Notes: a model not told the origin generated them from the letters alone. A DNA stretch of 64,000 nt from Halomonas korlensis (GCF_900116705.1 NZ_FPBP01000007.1:1-64000), one strand, 5' to 3'; shown: positions 26,944 to 36,672, counted from the first letter of the stretch. Program-made: numbers and translations.

Positions 26944-28368
26944 ATGGCCGATACCCCCGCGATTCTGGATCTTATCGAACATCAATTAGGCGAGCGCGCG
27001 GTACTGCGCCACCCTGCTGACCAGGCCCGCTATATCAGCGACTGGGCCGGCGACCGCCTGGGCATGCCGCTGGGGGTGGTGCGCCCATCCACTACCGCCG
27101 AGGTCGCCGAGATCGTGACGCTATGTCGTGAGCACGGCGTGCGCATGACGCCCCAGGGCGGCCACAGTGGCCTGGTCGCCGGCGCCCTGCCCGACCGTGA
27201 CGGCGGCGAGCTGGTGATCAGCCTGGAGCGCCTGAACCGCATCCGCGACCTCGACCCGATCAACTTCACCATGACCGTCGATGCCGGCTGCATCCTCGAA
27301 ACCCTCAAGCAGGCCGCCGCCGAGCATGACTGCGACTTCCCGCTCTCGCTGGGCGCCCAAGGTAGCTGCCAGATCGGCGGTAACGTCGCCACCAACGCCG
27401 GCGGTCTCAATGTGCTGCGCTACGGCATGATGCGCCAGCTGGTGCTGGGCCTCGAGGTCGTGATGCCCGATGGGCGGATCTGGAATGGCCTGCACGCCCT
27501 GCACAAGGACAATCGCGGCGTCGACCTGAAGCAGCTGTTCCTGGGCAGTGAAGGCACGCTGGGCATTGTCACCGGCGCCGTGCTCAAGCTGGTGCCGCGT
27601 CCCGAGCAGAGCCGCACGGCCCTGCTCGGCCTGCCCTCGGTCGAAGCGGTGGTTGCACTTTACGGCCTGGCGCGGCGCGACTGCAGCGACCTGCTCACCG
27701 CCTTCGAGCTGATTCCTCGGCGCTGCATCGAGCTCGCCATGGAGGCGACCCCGGCACTGCGCGATCCGCTGGACGAAGCGTATCCCTGGTACGTGCTGAT
27801 GGAAGTCGCCGCCACCGGCCCGGTGGATCTCTCCGCCATGCTTGAGCACCTGCTGGAGCGGGGCATGGTGCGCGAGCTGATCGTCGACGGCGCGCTGGCC
27901 GGCAGCGAAGCCCAGGCGCAGCAGTTATGGCAGTTCCGCGAGAGCATGCTCGAGGGCCAGCGCCTGCGCGGCGAGCACCTGCGCACGGACATTTCGGTGC
28001 CGATCTCGGCCATTCCCGCCTTCGTTGAGCAAGCCACGCGAGAAGTGATGGACGCCTCGCCCGACTGCGAGATCATCGCCTACGGGCATATCGGCGATGG
28101 CAACCTGCATTTCAATATCCTGCCGCCGACCGCGCTCGACGATGCGGCCAAACGCCAGCACCTGCGTGAACTCGAGGATAAACTGTTCGCGGTACTCGAT
28201 GGCTTCGGCGGCAGCATCAGCGCCGAGCACGGGATCGGCCGCACCAAGCAGGCGCCCTACCTGGCGCGGCTTTCGCCCCTGGAACACGAGATGGCCCGGG
28301 GCATCAAGGCGCTGTTCGATCCCGAGGGCCTGATGAACCCGGGACGCATCCTGCCCGTCGAGCGCTAA
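26944..28368 (+). CDS. FAD-linked 2-hydroxyacid oxidase/dehydrogenase (GlcD / D-lactate type)
   Basis: 474 aa flavoprotein with a PP-loop FAD-binding domain: [15 protein letters not shown] (about 73), [25 protein letters not shown] (about 138-162) and [18 protein letters not shown]. The C-terminal cap has the histidine pattern [15 protein letters not shown] (about 379) and [14 protein letters not shown] 26944 follows the fucD TGA without a base between, with AGGAGGA just upstream, so translation is tightly coupled. It probably oxidises the D- or L-2-hydroxyacid (lactate type) released by the fuconate pathway. It ends in opposite direction overlap with the aldolase gene (stops share two bases). 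Confidence 0.88.
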   Translation: MADTPAILDLIEHQLGERAVLRHPADQARYISDWAGDRLGMPLGVVRPSTTAEVAEIVTLCREHGVRMTPQGGHSGLVAGALPDRDGGELVISLERLNRIRDLDPINFTMTVDAGCILETLKQAAAEHDCDFPLSLGAQGSCQIGGNVATNAGGLNVLRYGMMRQLVLGLEVVMPDGRIWNGLHALHKDNRGVDLKQLFLGSEGTLGIVTGAVLKLVPRPEQSRTALLGLPSVEAVVALYGLARRDCSDLLTAFELIPRRCIELAMEATPALRDPLDEAYPWYVLMEVAATGPVDLSAMLEHLLERGMVRELIVDGALAGSEAQAQQLWQFRESMLEGQRLRGEHLRTDISVPISAIPAFVEQATREVMDASPDCEIIAYGHIGDGNLHFNILPPTALDDAAKRQHLRELEDKLFAVLDGFGGSISAEHGIGRTKQAPYLARLSPLEHEMARGIKALFDPEGLMNPGRILPVER

Positions 28369-29138
28369 CGTTCGCCCCGGAAGCGCCCGGCCAGACCGCG
28401 CATGGCGTTCATGAGCAGCAGGGTGTCGATGCCGACACCCACGAACGCGCAACCGGCGACCAGATAGCCATGGGCCTCGTCCTCGTCGACGGTGACGATG
28501 CCGGTGGGCTTGCCCGCCGAGCGGACACGGGAGATGGCGTCACCGATCGCCTGACGCACTTCGGGATGGCCCGGATTGCCCAGGTGACCCAGGGCCGCGG
28601 AGAGATCGGCCGGGCCGATGAAAACGCCATCCACCCCCGGCGTCGCGGCGATGGCGTCCAGGTTCTCGAGGCCGGCCATGGTTTCCACCTGCACCAGCAA
28701 GCACATCTGCTCATCGGCGCTGGCCAGGTAGTCGTCTACCTGGCCCCAGCGCGCGGCGCGGGCCAGCACATGGCCGACGCCGCGGATGCCATGCGGTGGG
28801 TAGCGCATGGCGGCCACCAGACCGGCGGCCTGCTCGGCGGTTTCCACCATCGGCACCAGCAGCGTCTGCACGCCAATGTCCAGATACTGCTTGATCAGCA
28901 CCGGATCGCCGACGGGAGGGCGCACGATGGGATGAGACGCATAGGGCGCGATGGCCTGCAGCTGACCCAGCAGGCTCTTCAGGTCGTTGGGCGAATGCTC
29001 GCCGTCGAGCAGTAGCCAGTCGTAGCCCGCCGTCGCGGCCATCTCCGCGGAATAGGGGCTCGCCAGTCCCAGCCACAGACCAATCTGGCGCTCATCGGCG
29101 CGCAGGCGCTGCTTGAAGGTATTGATGAGAAGTTGCAT
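28365..29138 (-). CDS. HpcH/HpaI-family aldolase, 2-keto-3-deoxy-L-rhamnonate/KDG-glucarate type
   Basis: 257 aa class II aldolase of the citrate lyase-beta-like family. Motifs: [12 protein letters not shown] (His base, about 45-50), [43 protein letters not shown] (catalytic Glu/Asp region, about 150-186). Similar to YfaU/RhmA and GarL, which split 2-keto-3-deoxy acids into pyruvate plus an aldehyde (lactaldehyde for rhamnonate). The start ATG at 29138 has GAGG about 8 nt upstream; a GTG lies one codon before. It overlaps the upstream DMT gene by 47 bases. It is the last gene of the LacI-headed run and stops tail-to-tail with the FAD oxidase. Confidence 0.87.
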   Translation of the reverse strand: MQLLINTFKQRLRADERQIGLWLGLASPYSAEMAATAGYDWLLLDGEHSPNDLKSLLGQLQAIAPYASHPIVRPPVGDPVLIKQYLDIGVQTLLVPMVETAEQAAGLVAAMRYPPHGIRGVGHVLARAARWGQVDDYLASADEQMCLLVQVETMAGLENLDAIAATPGVDGVFIGPADLSAALGHLGNPGHPEVRQAIGDAISRVRSAGKPTGIVTVDEDEAHGYLVAGCAFVGVGIDTLLLMNAMRGLAGRFRGER

Positions 29139-30039
29139 CACGGCCTCGTCGAAGTTCTATGCGTTCCAGGCGCCGCTCGTAGAGCCCCTTGACGATCATG
29201 GTGGCAAGCACCAGGCCGCCGCCGGTGAAAGCGAGGGGTGTGGGCTGCTCACCGAGGATCCACCAGACCCACAGCGTCCCTACGACGACCTCGAGTAGTA
29301 ACAGCAGCCCCACCTCGGCAGCCGGCAGGTACAGCGGTCCACGTTGCAGCAGGGTGACCCCCAGCGGCACGATGACCAGGCACAGCAGCATCACCAGCCA
29401 CAACCTGTCCCACGGCGGCATGCTGAACTGCCCGCCGCTGGTCACCGCAAGCCCCGCACCGACACCGACGATCAAGCCGGCAAAGGTCAGCATCGGGCTC
29501 ATGTCGACCCCGGGGCGCGTGCGGCACAGCGTGAAGTTGATCGCAAGCGTAGTCGCCGCCAGCAACGCAAAGCTGTTGCCTATCCATGAACCGACCCCCG
29601 CATCGTCGACCACGATGAGACCGATACCGACCATGCACAGCCCGATCGCCAGCCAGGTACGACGCGGCAGGCGTTCCTTCAGGAATATTCGCGAGAGTGC
29701 CGCGGCGATCAACGGCGCCCCCGCCAGGATCATCAGCACGTTGCCGCCGCGGGTGTATTGGTTACCCAGCACGAAGCCGCAGGTGGTCATGCTGAACAGC
29801 AGCGCCACCCCAATGCCGGTCCAACCGCAGCGCCGGTAGGCATGCAGCGTGCCGCGACCATGGCGGGCGACGACGATCAGCAGAAATCCCAGCGCCGACA
29901 GCAGGCCGCGCCACATCAGGATCTCGGCGTCGGGCAGCCCGGCCAGCTTGATCAGCAGCGCATCGGGCGACATGACCAGCGCCCCGCCGCCGGTGAGCAG
30001 CAGCCCCTGCTGGCGATAGGAAAGCGGCGGCGATGTCAT
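29092..30039 (-). CDS. EamA/DMT-family permease
   Basis: 315 aa, drug/metabolite transporter with ten predicted helices in two EamA repeats (about residues 12-140 and 150-285; the second shows GEQPTPLAF near the end). The ATG at 30039 has GGGAGAG upstream; a longer frame to 30102 lacks family similarity. It overlaps the aldolase by 47 bases, a sign of translational coupling. Substrate not known; in sugar-acid operons these permeases often export aldehydes or intermediates, or import a related acid. C-terminal end [19 protein letters not shown] is basic and disordered. Confidence 0.83.
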   Translation of the reverse strand: MTSPPLSYRQQGLLLTGGGALVMSPDALLIKLAGLPDAEILMWRGLLSALGFLLIVVARHGRGTLHAYRRCGWTGIGVALLFSMTTCGFVLGNQYTRGGNVLMILAGAPLIAAALSRIFLKERLPRRTWLAIGLCMVGIGLIVVDDAGVGSWIGNSFALLAATTLAINFTLCRTRPGVDMSPMLTFAGLIVGVGAGLAVTSGGQFSMPPWDRLWLVMLLCLVIVPLGVTLLQRGPLYLPAAEVGLLLLLEVVVGTLWVWWILGEQPTPLAFTGGGLVLATMIVKGLYERRLERIELRRGRDATSHQYLQAAPARR

Positions 30040-30076
30040 CGTGACCGCTCTCCCTCGCCGATAGGGTTGCGCCGGA

Positions 30077-30955
30077 TCAGGAGCCCTTCTCCTGAAGCAC
30101 ACGAATCACCTCGGGGACCGACACGCCCTGATCCTCGATCCCGGCGTAGAGGTCATGCACCGCGGCGGCGACCCCATCGGACACCCCGAGCTGCTCGGTC
30201 ATGGCGTGGTAATAGCCGAGGTCCTTGCTGGCGTTGGCCACGCTGAAGCGAAAACCGGACGGGTCAGCGGAGGCAATGAACGGCCGCAGGCGCTCGAGTA
30301 CCACGCCGCCACCGCCGCCCTTGCCCAGCACCTCGAGCAAGGCGGCGTCGTCGATGCCGGCCGCGCGCGACGCCACCGTCGCCTCCGCCAGCACCGCCGA
30401 AAACCCCAGCGACACGAAGTTGTGCAGCAGCTTCAGCGTATGGCCGGCGCTGACCGGGCCGGCATGCGCGATGTTTTCGGCGAAGCTCTCGAGCAGCGGG
30501 CGTACCTCGTCGAACAACGCCTCGGGCGCCCCGACGATCAGGTTGAGACGCCCCTCCTCGGCTTCCTTGGGCGTGCGGGTCATCGCCGCATCCATGAAGC
30601 GGCCGCCCGCCGCCTGCACGCGCGCAGCCACCTGTTGCGTCGAGCTGGGCAGCGCCGTGGAACAATCGATCACCACGCTGCCCGGGGCAAGGCCTTCCAG
30701 CACGCCGCCGGCCTCGAACAGCACGGCCTCGACCTGGGGCGAGCCGGTCACGCAGAGGATCACCACTTCGGCGGCCTCGGCCACTTCGCGCCCCGAGTGC
30801 TTGGCTATCGCCCCCTCAGCCAGCAGGTCGTCCACAGGCTGGTTGCCGGCATGGTCCAGAAAACACAGGCGATGGCCGGCGCCTAGAATATTGCGCGCGA
30901 TGCCATGGCCCATCAGGCCCACCCCGATCAGCCCGACATTGATTGCCTGACGCAT
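30077..30955 (-). CDS. NAD-dependent 3-hydroxyacid dehydrogenase family, GarR/HIBADH-like, with altered substrate loop
   Basis: 292 aa, beta-hydroxyacid dehydrogenase fold. N-terminal Rossmann GLIGVGLMGHGIARNIL (about 9-25) and catalytic Lys in HTLKLLHNFVSLG (about 170) are seen. The usual substrate loop DAPVSGG is replaced by DAAMTRTPKEAEEG (about 120), so the substrate differs from tartronate semialdehyde or 3-hydroxyisobutyrate. GGGAG precedes the ATG at 30955. It follows the aldehyde dehydrogenase by 102 bases. Probably reduces or oxidises a short-chain hydroxyacid or semialdehyde from the tetronate/aldolase steps. Confidence 0.85.
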   Translation of the reverse strand: MRQAINVGLIGVGLMGHGIARNILGAGHRLCFLDHAGNQPVDDLLAEGAIAKHSGREVAEAAEVVILCVTGSPQVEAVLFEAGGVLEGLAPGSVVIDCSTALPSSTQQVAARVQAAGGRFMDAAMTRTPKEAEEGRLNLIVGAPEALFDEVRPLLESFAENIAHAGPVSAGHTLKLLHNFVSLGFSAVLAEATVASRAAGIDDAALLEVLGKGGGGGVVLERLRPFIASADPSGFRFSVANASKDLGYYHAMTEQLGVSDGVAAAVHDLYAGIEDQGVSVPEVIRVLQEKGS

Positions 30956-30995
30956 ATTGCTCCCTCTCCTTGTAGTTTATGAGGATCGTTGTGTA

Positions 30996-31025
30996 CGAGG
31001 CTTGTCGTGTTCGGGCTTGTCATGT
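30996..31025. repeat. 15-bp imperfect tandem repeat before the GarR-like gene
   Basis: Units 30996-31010 and 31011-31025 share GGCTTGTC plus a following TGT, 11-12 of 15 bases. Located in the 102-bp spacer between the aldehyde dehydrogenase stop and the GarR-like start. Confidence 0.5.
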
Positions 31026-31057
31026 CAACGAGTGGCAGTGTAGCCCCGAAAACGCCC

Positions 31058-32545
31058 TCAACCGTGACGAATGGCGACGGTCTTGAGCCGCGTATAACTC
31101 TTCAGGCCCTCGAAGCCTTTCTCGCGGCCGTGCCCGGAACGCCCCACGCCGCCGAAGGGCAACTCGATACCGCCGGCGGCGCCGTAGTTGTTAACGAATA
31201 CCTGGCCGCTGCGAATGCCCTTGGCCAGGCGCAGCTGGCGCCCGCCATCGCACGTCCAGATCCCTGCGCACAACCCGAAATCGGTGGCGTTGGCCAGTTG
31301 CAGGGCCTCGGCCTCGTCGCCGAAGACCTGCACGGCCAGCACCGGGCCGAACAATTCCTCGCGAAGCACCTCATGACCGGCGGGAATATCGACCAGCAAC
31401 TGCGGCACCACGAAGTGGCCGCTGGCCGGCGCCTGATCGGCCAGCCGACCCTGCGCCATCACCCTGACGCCATCGGCCTGGGCGGCGGCCAGCCTGGCCT
31501 CGAGCTTGGCCTTCTGGCGCGCATTGATCAACGGGCCGCAGTCGGCATCGGCTTCACCGGCATCGCAGCGCAAGGCGGAAAAGCGCTCGGCCAGTCGTCC
31601 CAGAACGACCTCGGCGACCTCCCGCTGCAGCAGCAGGCGGCTGCCCGCCGAGCAGGTCTGGCCGGCATTCTGGATGATACCGCGCACGACCGCCGCGAGC
31701 GCGGCGTCCACGTCGGCATCGGCGAAGACGAGTTGCGGCGACTTGCCCCCGAGCTCCATGGTGAGGGGCACATGCCGAACGGCAGCGGCCTTCGCCACCT
31801 CGGTTCCGGTCTCGGGCGAGCCGGTGAAGGAAAGATGATCGATGTCGGCATGCGCCGCCAGGGCAGCACCCGCCTCACGGCCCTGCCCCGGCACCACGTT
31901 CAGCGCGCCGGGCGGCAGCGCATGCTGTACCGCGAGCTCAGCCAGGCGCAGCACGCTCAGGCAGGCATCCTCGGCGGGCTTCAGGACCACGGTGTTGCCG
32001 GCGGCCAGCGCCGCGGCGACACAACGCCCGAAGATCTGCGCCGGGTAGTTCCAGGGAATGATCTGCGCACAGACCCCGTACGGCTCGCGCAGCGTCATCA
32101 CCGCGAAGTCGCTCTCGAACGGGATGGTCTCGCCATGCAGCTTGTCGGCCGCCCCGCCGTAGAAGCGAAAGTAACGCGCACAGGCGGCGATGTCGCCACG
32201 CGCCTGGGTCATCGGCTTGCCGGTGTCGAGGCATTCCAGGGCCGCCAGGTGGTCGAGGTCGGCCTCGATGATCGCCGCGAAGGCCAGCAGCCATTCGCTG
32301 CGTCGGCGCGCCGTCCAGCTCGGCCAATCGCCGGTGCGTCCTTCGAACGCCTGCCGAGCGGCGCCAACGGCGGCGTCGACGTCCTCCGGCTGGCTGCGGG
32401 CGATGCGCGCGATCGACTCGGCATACGCCGGCGTCTCGACCATCAGCGTCTCGTGGGTGTCGGCCCACTCACCGCCTATGAGCGCCTGGCTTGGTGGCAT
32501 CTCGGCGATCCCGGCCTTCTCGGCAATTGCAGCGAACGGCTGCAT
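31058..32545 (-). CDS. NAD-dependent aldehyde dehydrogenase
   Basis: 495 aa from the ATG at 32545. Motifs: PWNYPAQIFGRC (about 154), nucleotide loop SFTGSPETGTEVAKAAA (about 230), ELGGKSPQLVFADADVD (catalytic Glu, about 256), NAGQTCSAGSRLLL (catalytic Cys, about 287), and EELFGPVL (about 385). The ATG is taken because AAGGAG lies 8 nt upstream; an extension to 32602 reads through tandem repeats and is rejected. It is within the LacI-headed run, after the second TRAP permease. Likely oxidises an aldehyde such as lactaldehyde, glycolaldehyde or a semialdehyde produced by the aldolase. BADH-like sequence, substrate unsettled. Confidence 0.9.
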   Translation of the reverse strand: MQPFAAIAEKAGIAEMPPSQALIGGEWADTHETLMVETPAYAESIARIARSQPEDVDAAVGAARQAFEGRTGDWPSWTARRRSEWLLAFAAIIEADLDHLAALECLDTGKPMTQARGDIAACARYFRFYGGAADKLHGETIPFESDFAVMTLREPYGVCAQIIPWNYPAQIFGRCVAAALAAGNTVVLKPAEDACLSVLRLAELAVQHALPPGALNVVPGQGREAGAALAAHADIDHLSFTGSPETGTEVAKAAAVRHVPLTMELGGKSPQLVFADADVDAALAAVVRGIIQNAGQTCSAGSRLLLQREVAEVVLGRLAERFSALRCDAGEADADCGPLINARQKAKLEARLAAAQADGVRVMAQGRLADQAPASGHFVVPQLLVDIPAGHEVLREELFGPVLAVQVFGDEAEALQLANATDFGLCAGIWTCDGGRQLRLAKGIRSGQVFVNNYGAAGGIELPFGGVGRSGHGREKGFEGLKSYTRLKTVAIRHG

Positions 32546-32566
32546 GGCAGCACTCCTTGTCTTGGT

Positions 32567-32626
32567 ATCAATAGCCTTGGCATCGATAGTCTTGGAATCC
32601 ATAGCGTTGGCATCCCTAGGGTCGGC
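32567..32626. repeat. Four-copy 15-bp tandem repeat between the second TRAP operon and the aldehyde dehydrogenase
   Basis: Consensus unit ATCNATAGNNTTGGC: units 32567-32581, 32582-32596, 32597-32611 and 32612-32626; a fifth, decayed unit overlaps the dctM stop codon. Each unit keeps the ATAG core except the last. It fills nearly all of the 82-bp spacer. Confidence 0.85.
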
Positions 32627-32627
32627 G

Positions 32628-33902
32628 TTAATAGAGCAGATCGACCAGTCCCATGGAGATCCAAGGCATGTAGGTGATCGCCATCAGGCACACCAGCACC
32701 ACCAGCACGAACCGCACCAGCCAGGGCAGCATCTGATCGATGGAGATCTTAGCCACCGCGCAGGCGGCGAAGAGGTTGACGCCCAGCGGAGGCGTGATCA
32801 TCCCCAGCGCCAGATTGACCACCATGATCAACCCGAAATGCACCGGCTGGATGCCGAACTGGATCGCGATCGGCGTGAGGATAGGGGCCAGCACCAGAAT
32901 CGCCGCCGTCGTCTCGATGAACATCCCCACCACCAGCAGCAGGCCATTCACGGCCAGCAGGAAGGCCCAGGGACTCTCGAATACCCGGTTGACCCAGTCG
33001 GCGATCTCGGCCGGCAGCCCCGAGCGGCTGATCAGGAAGCTGAACAGCGCCGCCGCAGCGATGATCAGCATCACCGCGGCCGTTGAGATCACGCTCTGCT
33101 TGAAGATTGCCCACATGTCTTGCAAGCGCAGCTCGCGATAGAGCAGCCCGCCCACCGCCAAGGCATAGAACACCGCCACCGCCGAGGCCTCGGTGGGCGT
33201 GAAGATGCCGCCATAGATGCCGCCGATCACCACCACCGGCATCAGGATCGCCGCCCAGGCGCGCTTAAAGGCGACGCTAAAGACGCTGCGATCCTCGCGA
33301 TCCTGGAGGCCATAGCCGCGCAGCTTGCAGAAGACATACAGGAACAGCAGCAAGGCACCACCGATCAGCACCCCGGGGCCGATGCCGGCGATGAACAGCT
33401 GGCCGATCGAGGTATCGGTGCTGACACCGTAAAGAATCAGCGGTATCGACGGTGGAATCAGCACGCCAAGCTCCGCCGAGGAGGCCTGGATCGAGGCGGC
33501 CAGTGGCCGGGGATAACCGTGCCTGACCATCGCCGGGATCAGGATGGCGCCGATGGCGAAGGTGGTCGCCACGCTTGAGCCCGACACCGCGGCGAACATC
33601 ATGCAGGTCAGCACGCAGCTCATCGCCAGGCCGCCCTGGACCCCGCCGACGATCGACTTGGCGAGATCGACGAGGCGGCTGGAAATGCCACCGGCCGCCA
33701 TCAGGTTGCCGGCCAGGATGAAGAAGGGAATCGCCATTAGCGGGAAATGGTCGATGCCCACGAACATCTGCTGCGGCACCATCAACAGCGGCAAGCGCGA
33801 GAAGAATTCGATGCCGATGATCGAGGCCAGCAGGATCGACATGGCGATCGGCACGCCGACCGCAAACAGGATGACCAGCGACAGGCCGATGACCAGGTTC
33901 AT
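32628..33902 (-). CDS. dctM: TRAP transporter large permease (second system)
   Basis: 424 aa, about 12 membrane helices. It begins MNLVIGLSLVILFAVGVPIAMS; signatures PFFILAGNLMAAGGISSRLVDL, GSSVATTFAIGAILIPAM and GVLIPPSIPLILYGV are seen. The start at 33902 overlaps the dctQ stop (ATGA), which rules out the longer frame reaching 34325. Partner of the dctQ/dctP genes immediately upstream; sodium-driven uptake, probably of a tetronate or related sugar acid because it lies inside the otn/den operon. Confidence 0.92.
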   Translation of the reverse strand: MNLVIGLSLVILFAVGVPIAMSILLASIIGIEFFSRLPLLMVPQQMFVGIDHFPLMAIPFFILAGNLMAAGGISSRLVDLAKSIVGGVQGGLAMSCVLTCMMFAAVSGSSVATTFAIGAILIPAMVRHGYPRPLAASIQASSAELGVLIPPSIPLILYGVSTDTSIGQLFIAGIGPGVLIGGALLLFLYVFCKLRGYGLQDREDRSVFSVAFKRAWAAILMPVVVIGGIYGGIFTPTEASAVAVFYALAVGGLLYRELRLQDMWAIFKQSVISTAAVMLIIAAAALFSFLISRSGLPAEIADWVNRVFESPWAFLLAVNGLLLVVGMFIETTAAILVLAPILTPIAIQFGIQPVHFGLIMVVNLALGMITPPLGVNLFAACAVAKISIDQMLPWLVRFVLVVLVCLMAITYMPWISMGLVDLLY

Positions 33903-34498
33903 GAGCGATCCCCTCCCTCGGCGGGTGGGGTCGGCTCGCTGGGCGCAAGGCTCGACCGGGCCTCCCTGACCGCGTCGTTTTCCGCTTCGGGCGCCACTTC
34001 GCTGTTTTCCGGGCCGAGTTTCTCCAGCCCCATCGATTGCGCCAACAGCCTGGCGATCACCGCGACCATGGCGAAGGCACTCCCGGTGGGAATCGCCGCA
34101 TAGGCCCAGGCGATCGACATGCCCAGGCCGGAGAGCATCTGGCTGCGCACCCGCAGCGTCATCTGGACGCCATACACCATCAACACGCCCAGCACCAGCA
34201 GGCAGCAGGCGCCGATGGCCAGTTCCAGGGCCAGCAGGGTGCGGCGCGGCATCAGCTTGTAGATCAGCTCCACGGCCATCATGTAGCCACCGCGAAAGGT
34301 CGCGGCCGCGCCCATGAACACGCACCAGATCATGGCGGCACGCGCAATCACTTCCGACCAGGTGGAAGGCGCGTTGAAGATGAAGCGCGTCAGGACCTGA
34401 AAGAAACCCAGCGACACGGAGATGATCAGCATCACCACCGCGATCACCAGTGCCAGCCGGGTCAGCAGGCTTTCCAGGCGAAGAAACCAGGAGAGCAT
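33899..34498 (-). CDS. dctQ: TRAP transporter small permease (second system)
   Basis: 199 aa, four membrane helices (about 10-32, 48-66, 88-110, 127-150), with DctQ features FFQVLTRFIFNAPSTWSEVIARAAMIWCVFMGAAA. The ATG at 34498 has AAGGTG upstream at 6 nt; a GTG three codons earlier sits on that site. The C-terminus has an extra acidic tail of about 50 residues ending in PPAEGG, absent from compact DctQ proteins. It joins dctM by ATGA. Confidence 0.88.
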   Translation of the reverse strand: MLSWFLRLESLLTRLALVIAVVMLIISVSLGFFQVLTRFIFNAPSTWSEVIARAAMIWCVFMGAAATFRGGYMMAVELIYKLMPRRTLLALELAIGACCLLVLGVLMVYGVQMTLRVRSQMLSGLGMSIAWAYAAIPTGSAFAMVAVIARLLAQSMGLEKLGPENSEVAPEAENDAVREARSSLAPSEPTPPAEGGDRS

Positions 34499-34523
34499 CG
34501 AGATCACCTTGTCAGCAAAAGGA

Positions 34524-34549
34524 AACCTCCGGCGACAGCGCCGGAGGTT
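34524..34549 (-). promoter_or_regulatory. Intercistronic hairpin between dctP and dctQ (system 2)
   Basis: Stem AACCTCCGGCG / CGCCGGAGGTT (11 bp) with a 4-nt loop, followed on the minus strand by a partly T-rich stretch TTTCCTTTT. Same position as in the first TRAP operon though the stem sequence is unrelated. Probably lowers expression of the permease relative to the binding protein. Confidence 0.65.
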
Positions 34550-34557
34550 GGGTGGGA

Positions 34558-35550
34558 TCAGCAGTCGCTTTCGCGGATACGGTCCAGCATCTCGCTGCCG
34601 TACTCATCGGTATAGATCTCGTAGGCGGGTTCGACGGCCTCCTGGAACGGCGCCGGGTCGACATCGGTATTGACGGTCATGCCCTTCTCGCGCAGCAGCG
34701 CCACGCCTTCTTCCTCGAGGCGGCTGACTTCCTCGCGAGTGGCCTCAGCAGCCGCCTGCGCCGCCTGGTCGAACCACTCGCGCTCCTCGTCGCTCAGGCC
34801 GTCGAGCAGGATCGGCGAGCCTAGAATGGCGGCGGGCGAATAGACGTGTCCGGTGAGCGATAGATGATCCTGCACTTCCCAGAAATTGGTCGCCACGATG
34901 ACGGTGATGGGGTTCTCCTGGCCATCCACGGTGCCCTGCTGCAGTGCCGTGAAGAGCTCGGGGAAGGCCATCGGGGTCGGGCTGGCACCCAACTGGCGGA
35001 AAGCCTCCTGATGCACCCGGTTCTCCATGGTGCGTACCTTCAGCCCTTCCGCGTCTTCTGGCGTATTGATCTCGCGCAGGCTGTTGGTCATGTGGCGAAA
35101 GCCGTTCTCCGACCAGGCCAGGCCGACCAGGTCGTGATCGCTCATCTTGGTCAACAGCTCATTGCCGATCTCGCCGTCCAGCACACAGCGCGCCTGGTCG
35201 TAGTCCTCGAACAGGAACGGCAGATCAAGCACATAGGTCTCGGGCACGAAGTTGCCCAGCGGGCCGGTGGAGGTGATGACCACGTCCACGGTACCGATCT
35301 GCAGGCCTTCGATCATCGCCCGCTCGCCGCCCAGCGAACCGGAAGTATGCTCGGTGACGGTGAATTCGCCGTCGGACAGCCGCTCCAGGGTCTCCTTGAA
35401 GGCATCGGCGCCCACCGAGTAGTGAGAGCTGTCCGATAGGGTATGCCCCAGATTCACCTCGGTGGCGGCCTGGGCGTGAAAGGCCATTGCCGTGGCGGCC
35501 AGGCTACCGATGGCGACGGTCAGCGTGCGGCGTGCAAGATGTCTGGTCAT
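34558..35550 (-). CDS. dctP: TRAP transporter solute-binding protein (second system)
   Basis: 330 aa. Signal peptide clear: MTRHLARRTLTVAIG, hydrophobic to about residue 28, cut after AQA before ATEVNLGHT. DctP features: EDAEGLKVRTMENRVHQEA with the carboxylate Arg (about 152-172) and TALQQGTVDGQENPITVI (about 210). The ATG at 35550 has GAGGG 9 nt upstream; the extension to 35604 is not signal-like. Fourth-from-top set of the LacI-headed run after denD. A candidate ligand is a tetronate. Confidence 0.92.
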   Translation of the reverse strand: MTRHLARRTLTVAIGSLAATAMAFHAQAATEVNLGHTLSDSSHYSVGADAFKETLERLSDGEFTVTEHTSGSLGGERAMIEGLQIGTVDVVITSTGPLGNFVPETYVLDLPFLFEDYDQARCVLDGEIGNELLTKMSDHDLVGLAWSENGFRHMTNSLREINTPEDAEGLKVRTMENRVHQEAFRQLGASPTPMAFPELFTALQQGTVDGQENPITVIVATNFWEVQDHLSLTGHVYSPAAILGSPILLDGLSDEEREWFDQAAQAAAEATREEVSRLEEEGVALLREKGMTVNTDVDPAPFQEAVEPAYEIYTDEYGSEMLDRIRESDC

Positions 35551-35654
35551 GATACTGCCCTCTTGTTCTTGATAACGCTTGGATTGTCGGGTCGCCTGCG
35601 TCAAGACAGACGCTCACCCTGGGTTGTCGCCTGCCCGATCAGCAGGCGACTTGC

Positions 35655-36617
35655 TCACGGACGTTCGTCAACGAACGCCTCGATGATCTCGCGAAAATTG
35701 CCGTCGCCTTCGAAACCCAGCCGTCGGGCCTTGGCGGTATCGAAACGCGCAGGCCAGCTCGAGACGATGGCGGTGACGCGCGCATCCGGCTCGTGGCGCA
35801 CCCTGGCTACGGCGGCATCGCCCGCTACCTCACGCAGAGTCTCGAGCATTTCAGCCACGCTGACCGTGATGCCGGGCAGCATGAAGGCTCGGAAAGGCGC
35901 CCAGCGTTCGCCCGGCACCTCGGCGCCGTGGATCAGCGCCTCGACGACCTTGCCCGGCGACATCACGAACATCTCGAGGTCGGTCGGCACCGGGCAGACG
36001 GCGTCCTCGCCGTTCAGCGGCTCGCGCAGGATGCTGGAAGCGAAGCTCGAGGCCGCCGCGTTGGGACGCCCGGGGCGGATGACGATGGTCGGCAGCCGCA
36101 GCACGCGACCATCGACCAGCCCACGACGGCTGTAGTCGTTGATCAACAGCTCGCACATCGCCTTCTGCGCACCATAGGAATTCTGCGGCTGCAGGGCGGT
36201 CATGTCGTCGAGCACCTCGGGCAGCTCGCCGCCGTAGGCCGCCACCGAGCTGGCCATCAGCAGCCGCGTCGCGGCCAGCTCATGCTGCCGACAGCCCTCG
36301 ATCAGCGCCCGGGTGGCGTCGAAATTGACCCGCATGCCGAGGTCCAGATCGGCTTCCGCCGCCGAGCTGACCACCGCCGCCAGGTGATAGATCACGTCCG
36401 GGCCCGAGGCGAGCACCTCATCGAGCGCGCCCGGCACCGTGACATCGAGTGCCTGCGCGACGATCTCGACGCCGTCGGCGTCGGGGACCGGCGCCTCGAT
36501 CTGATCGAGCAGTGTCAGGCGACGGATCGTCTGGTCGTCAAGCCGGCCGCGTTCGAGCAGGCGTGTAACGAGTCGTTGGCCCAGGAAACCGGCAGCGCCG
36601 GTGATGACGATATGCAT
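35655..36617 (-). CDS. denD: D-erythronate dehydrogenase (epimerase-like fold)
   Basis: 320 aa extended SDR of the NAD-dependent epimerase family. N-terminal ITGAAGFLGQRL (about 5-16), catalytic NSYGAQKAM (Tyr/Lys, about 148), and MASSVAAYGGELPEVL. Highly characteristic of DenD, which oxidises D-erythronate to 2-oxo-tetronate. Context confirms it: the genes otnI, otnC, otnK and ltnD precede it in the same operon. Weak ribosome site; it starts 55 bases after otnI. Confidence 0.9.
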   Translation of the reverse strand: MHIVITGAAGFLGQRLVTRLLERGRLDDQTIRRLTLLDQIEAPVPDADGVEIVAQALDVTVPGALDEVLASGPDVIYHLAAVVSSAAEADLDLGMRVNFDATRALIEGCRQHELAATRLLMASSVAAYGGELPEVLDDMTALQPQNSYGAQKAMCELLINDYSRRGLVDGRVLRLPTIVIRPGRPNAAASSFASSILREPLNGEDAVCPVPTDLEMFVMSPGKVVEALIHGAEVPGERWAPFRAFMLPGITVSVAEMLETLREVAGDAAVARVRHEPDARVTAIVSSWPARFDTAKARRLGFEGDGNFREIIEAFVDERP

Positions 36618-36672
36618 GGAAGTTCTCGCTTACGGTAAATGGTGGTGTCCGTCGTGAAGCCACATGACACGA

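Noticed and set aside
25600..26985. 461-aa minus-strand frame over fucD
   Set aside because: Antisense to the conserved enolase-superfamily fucD; no start site support.
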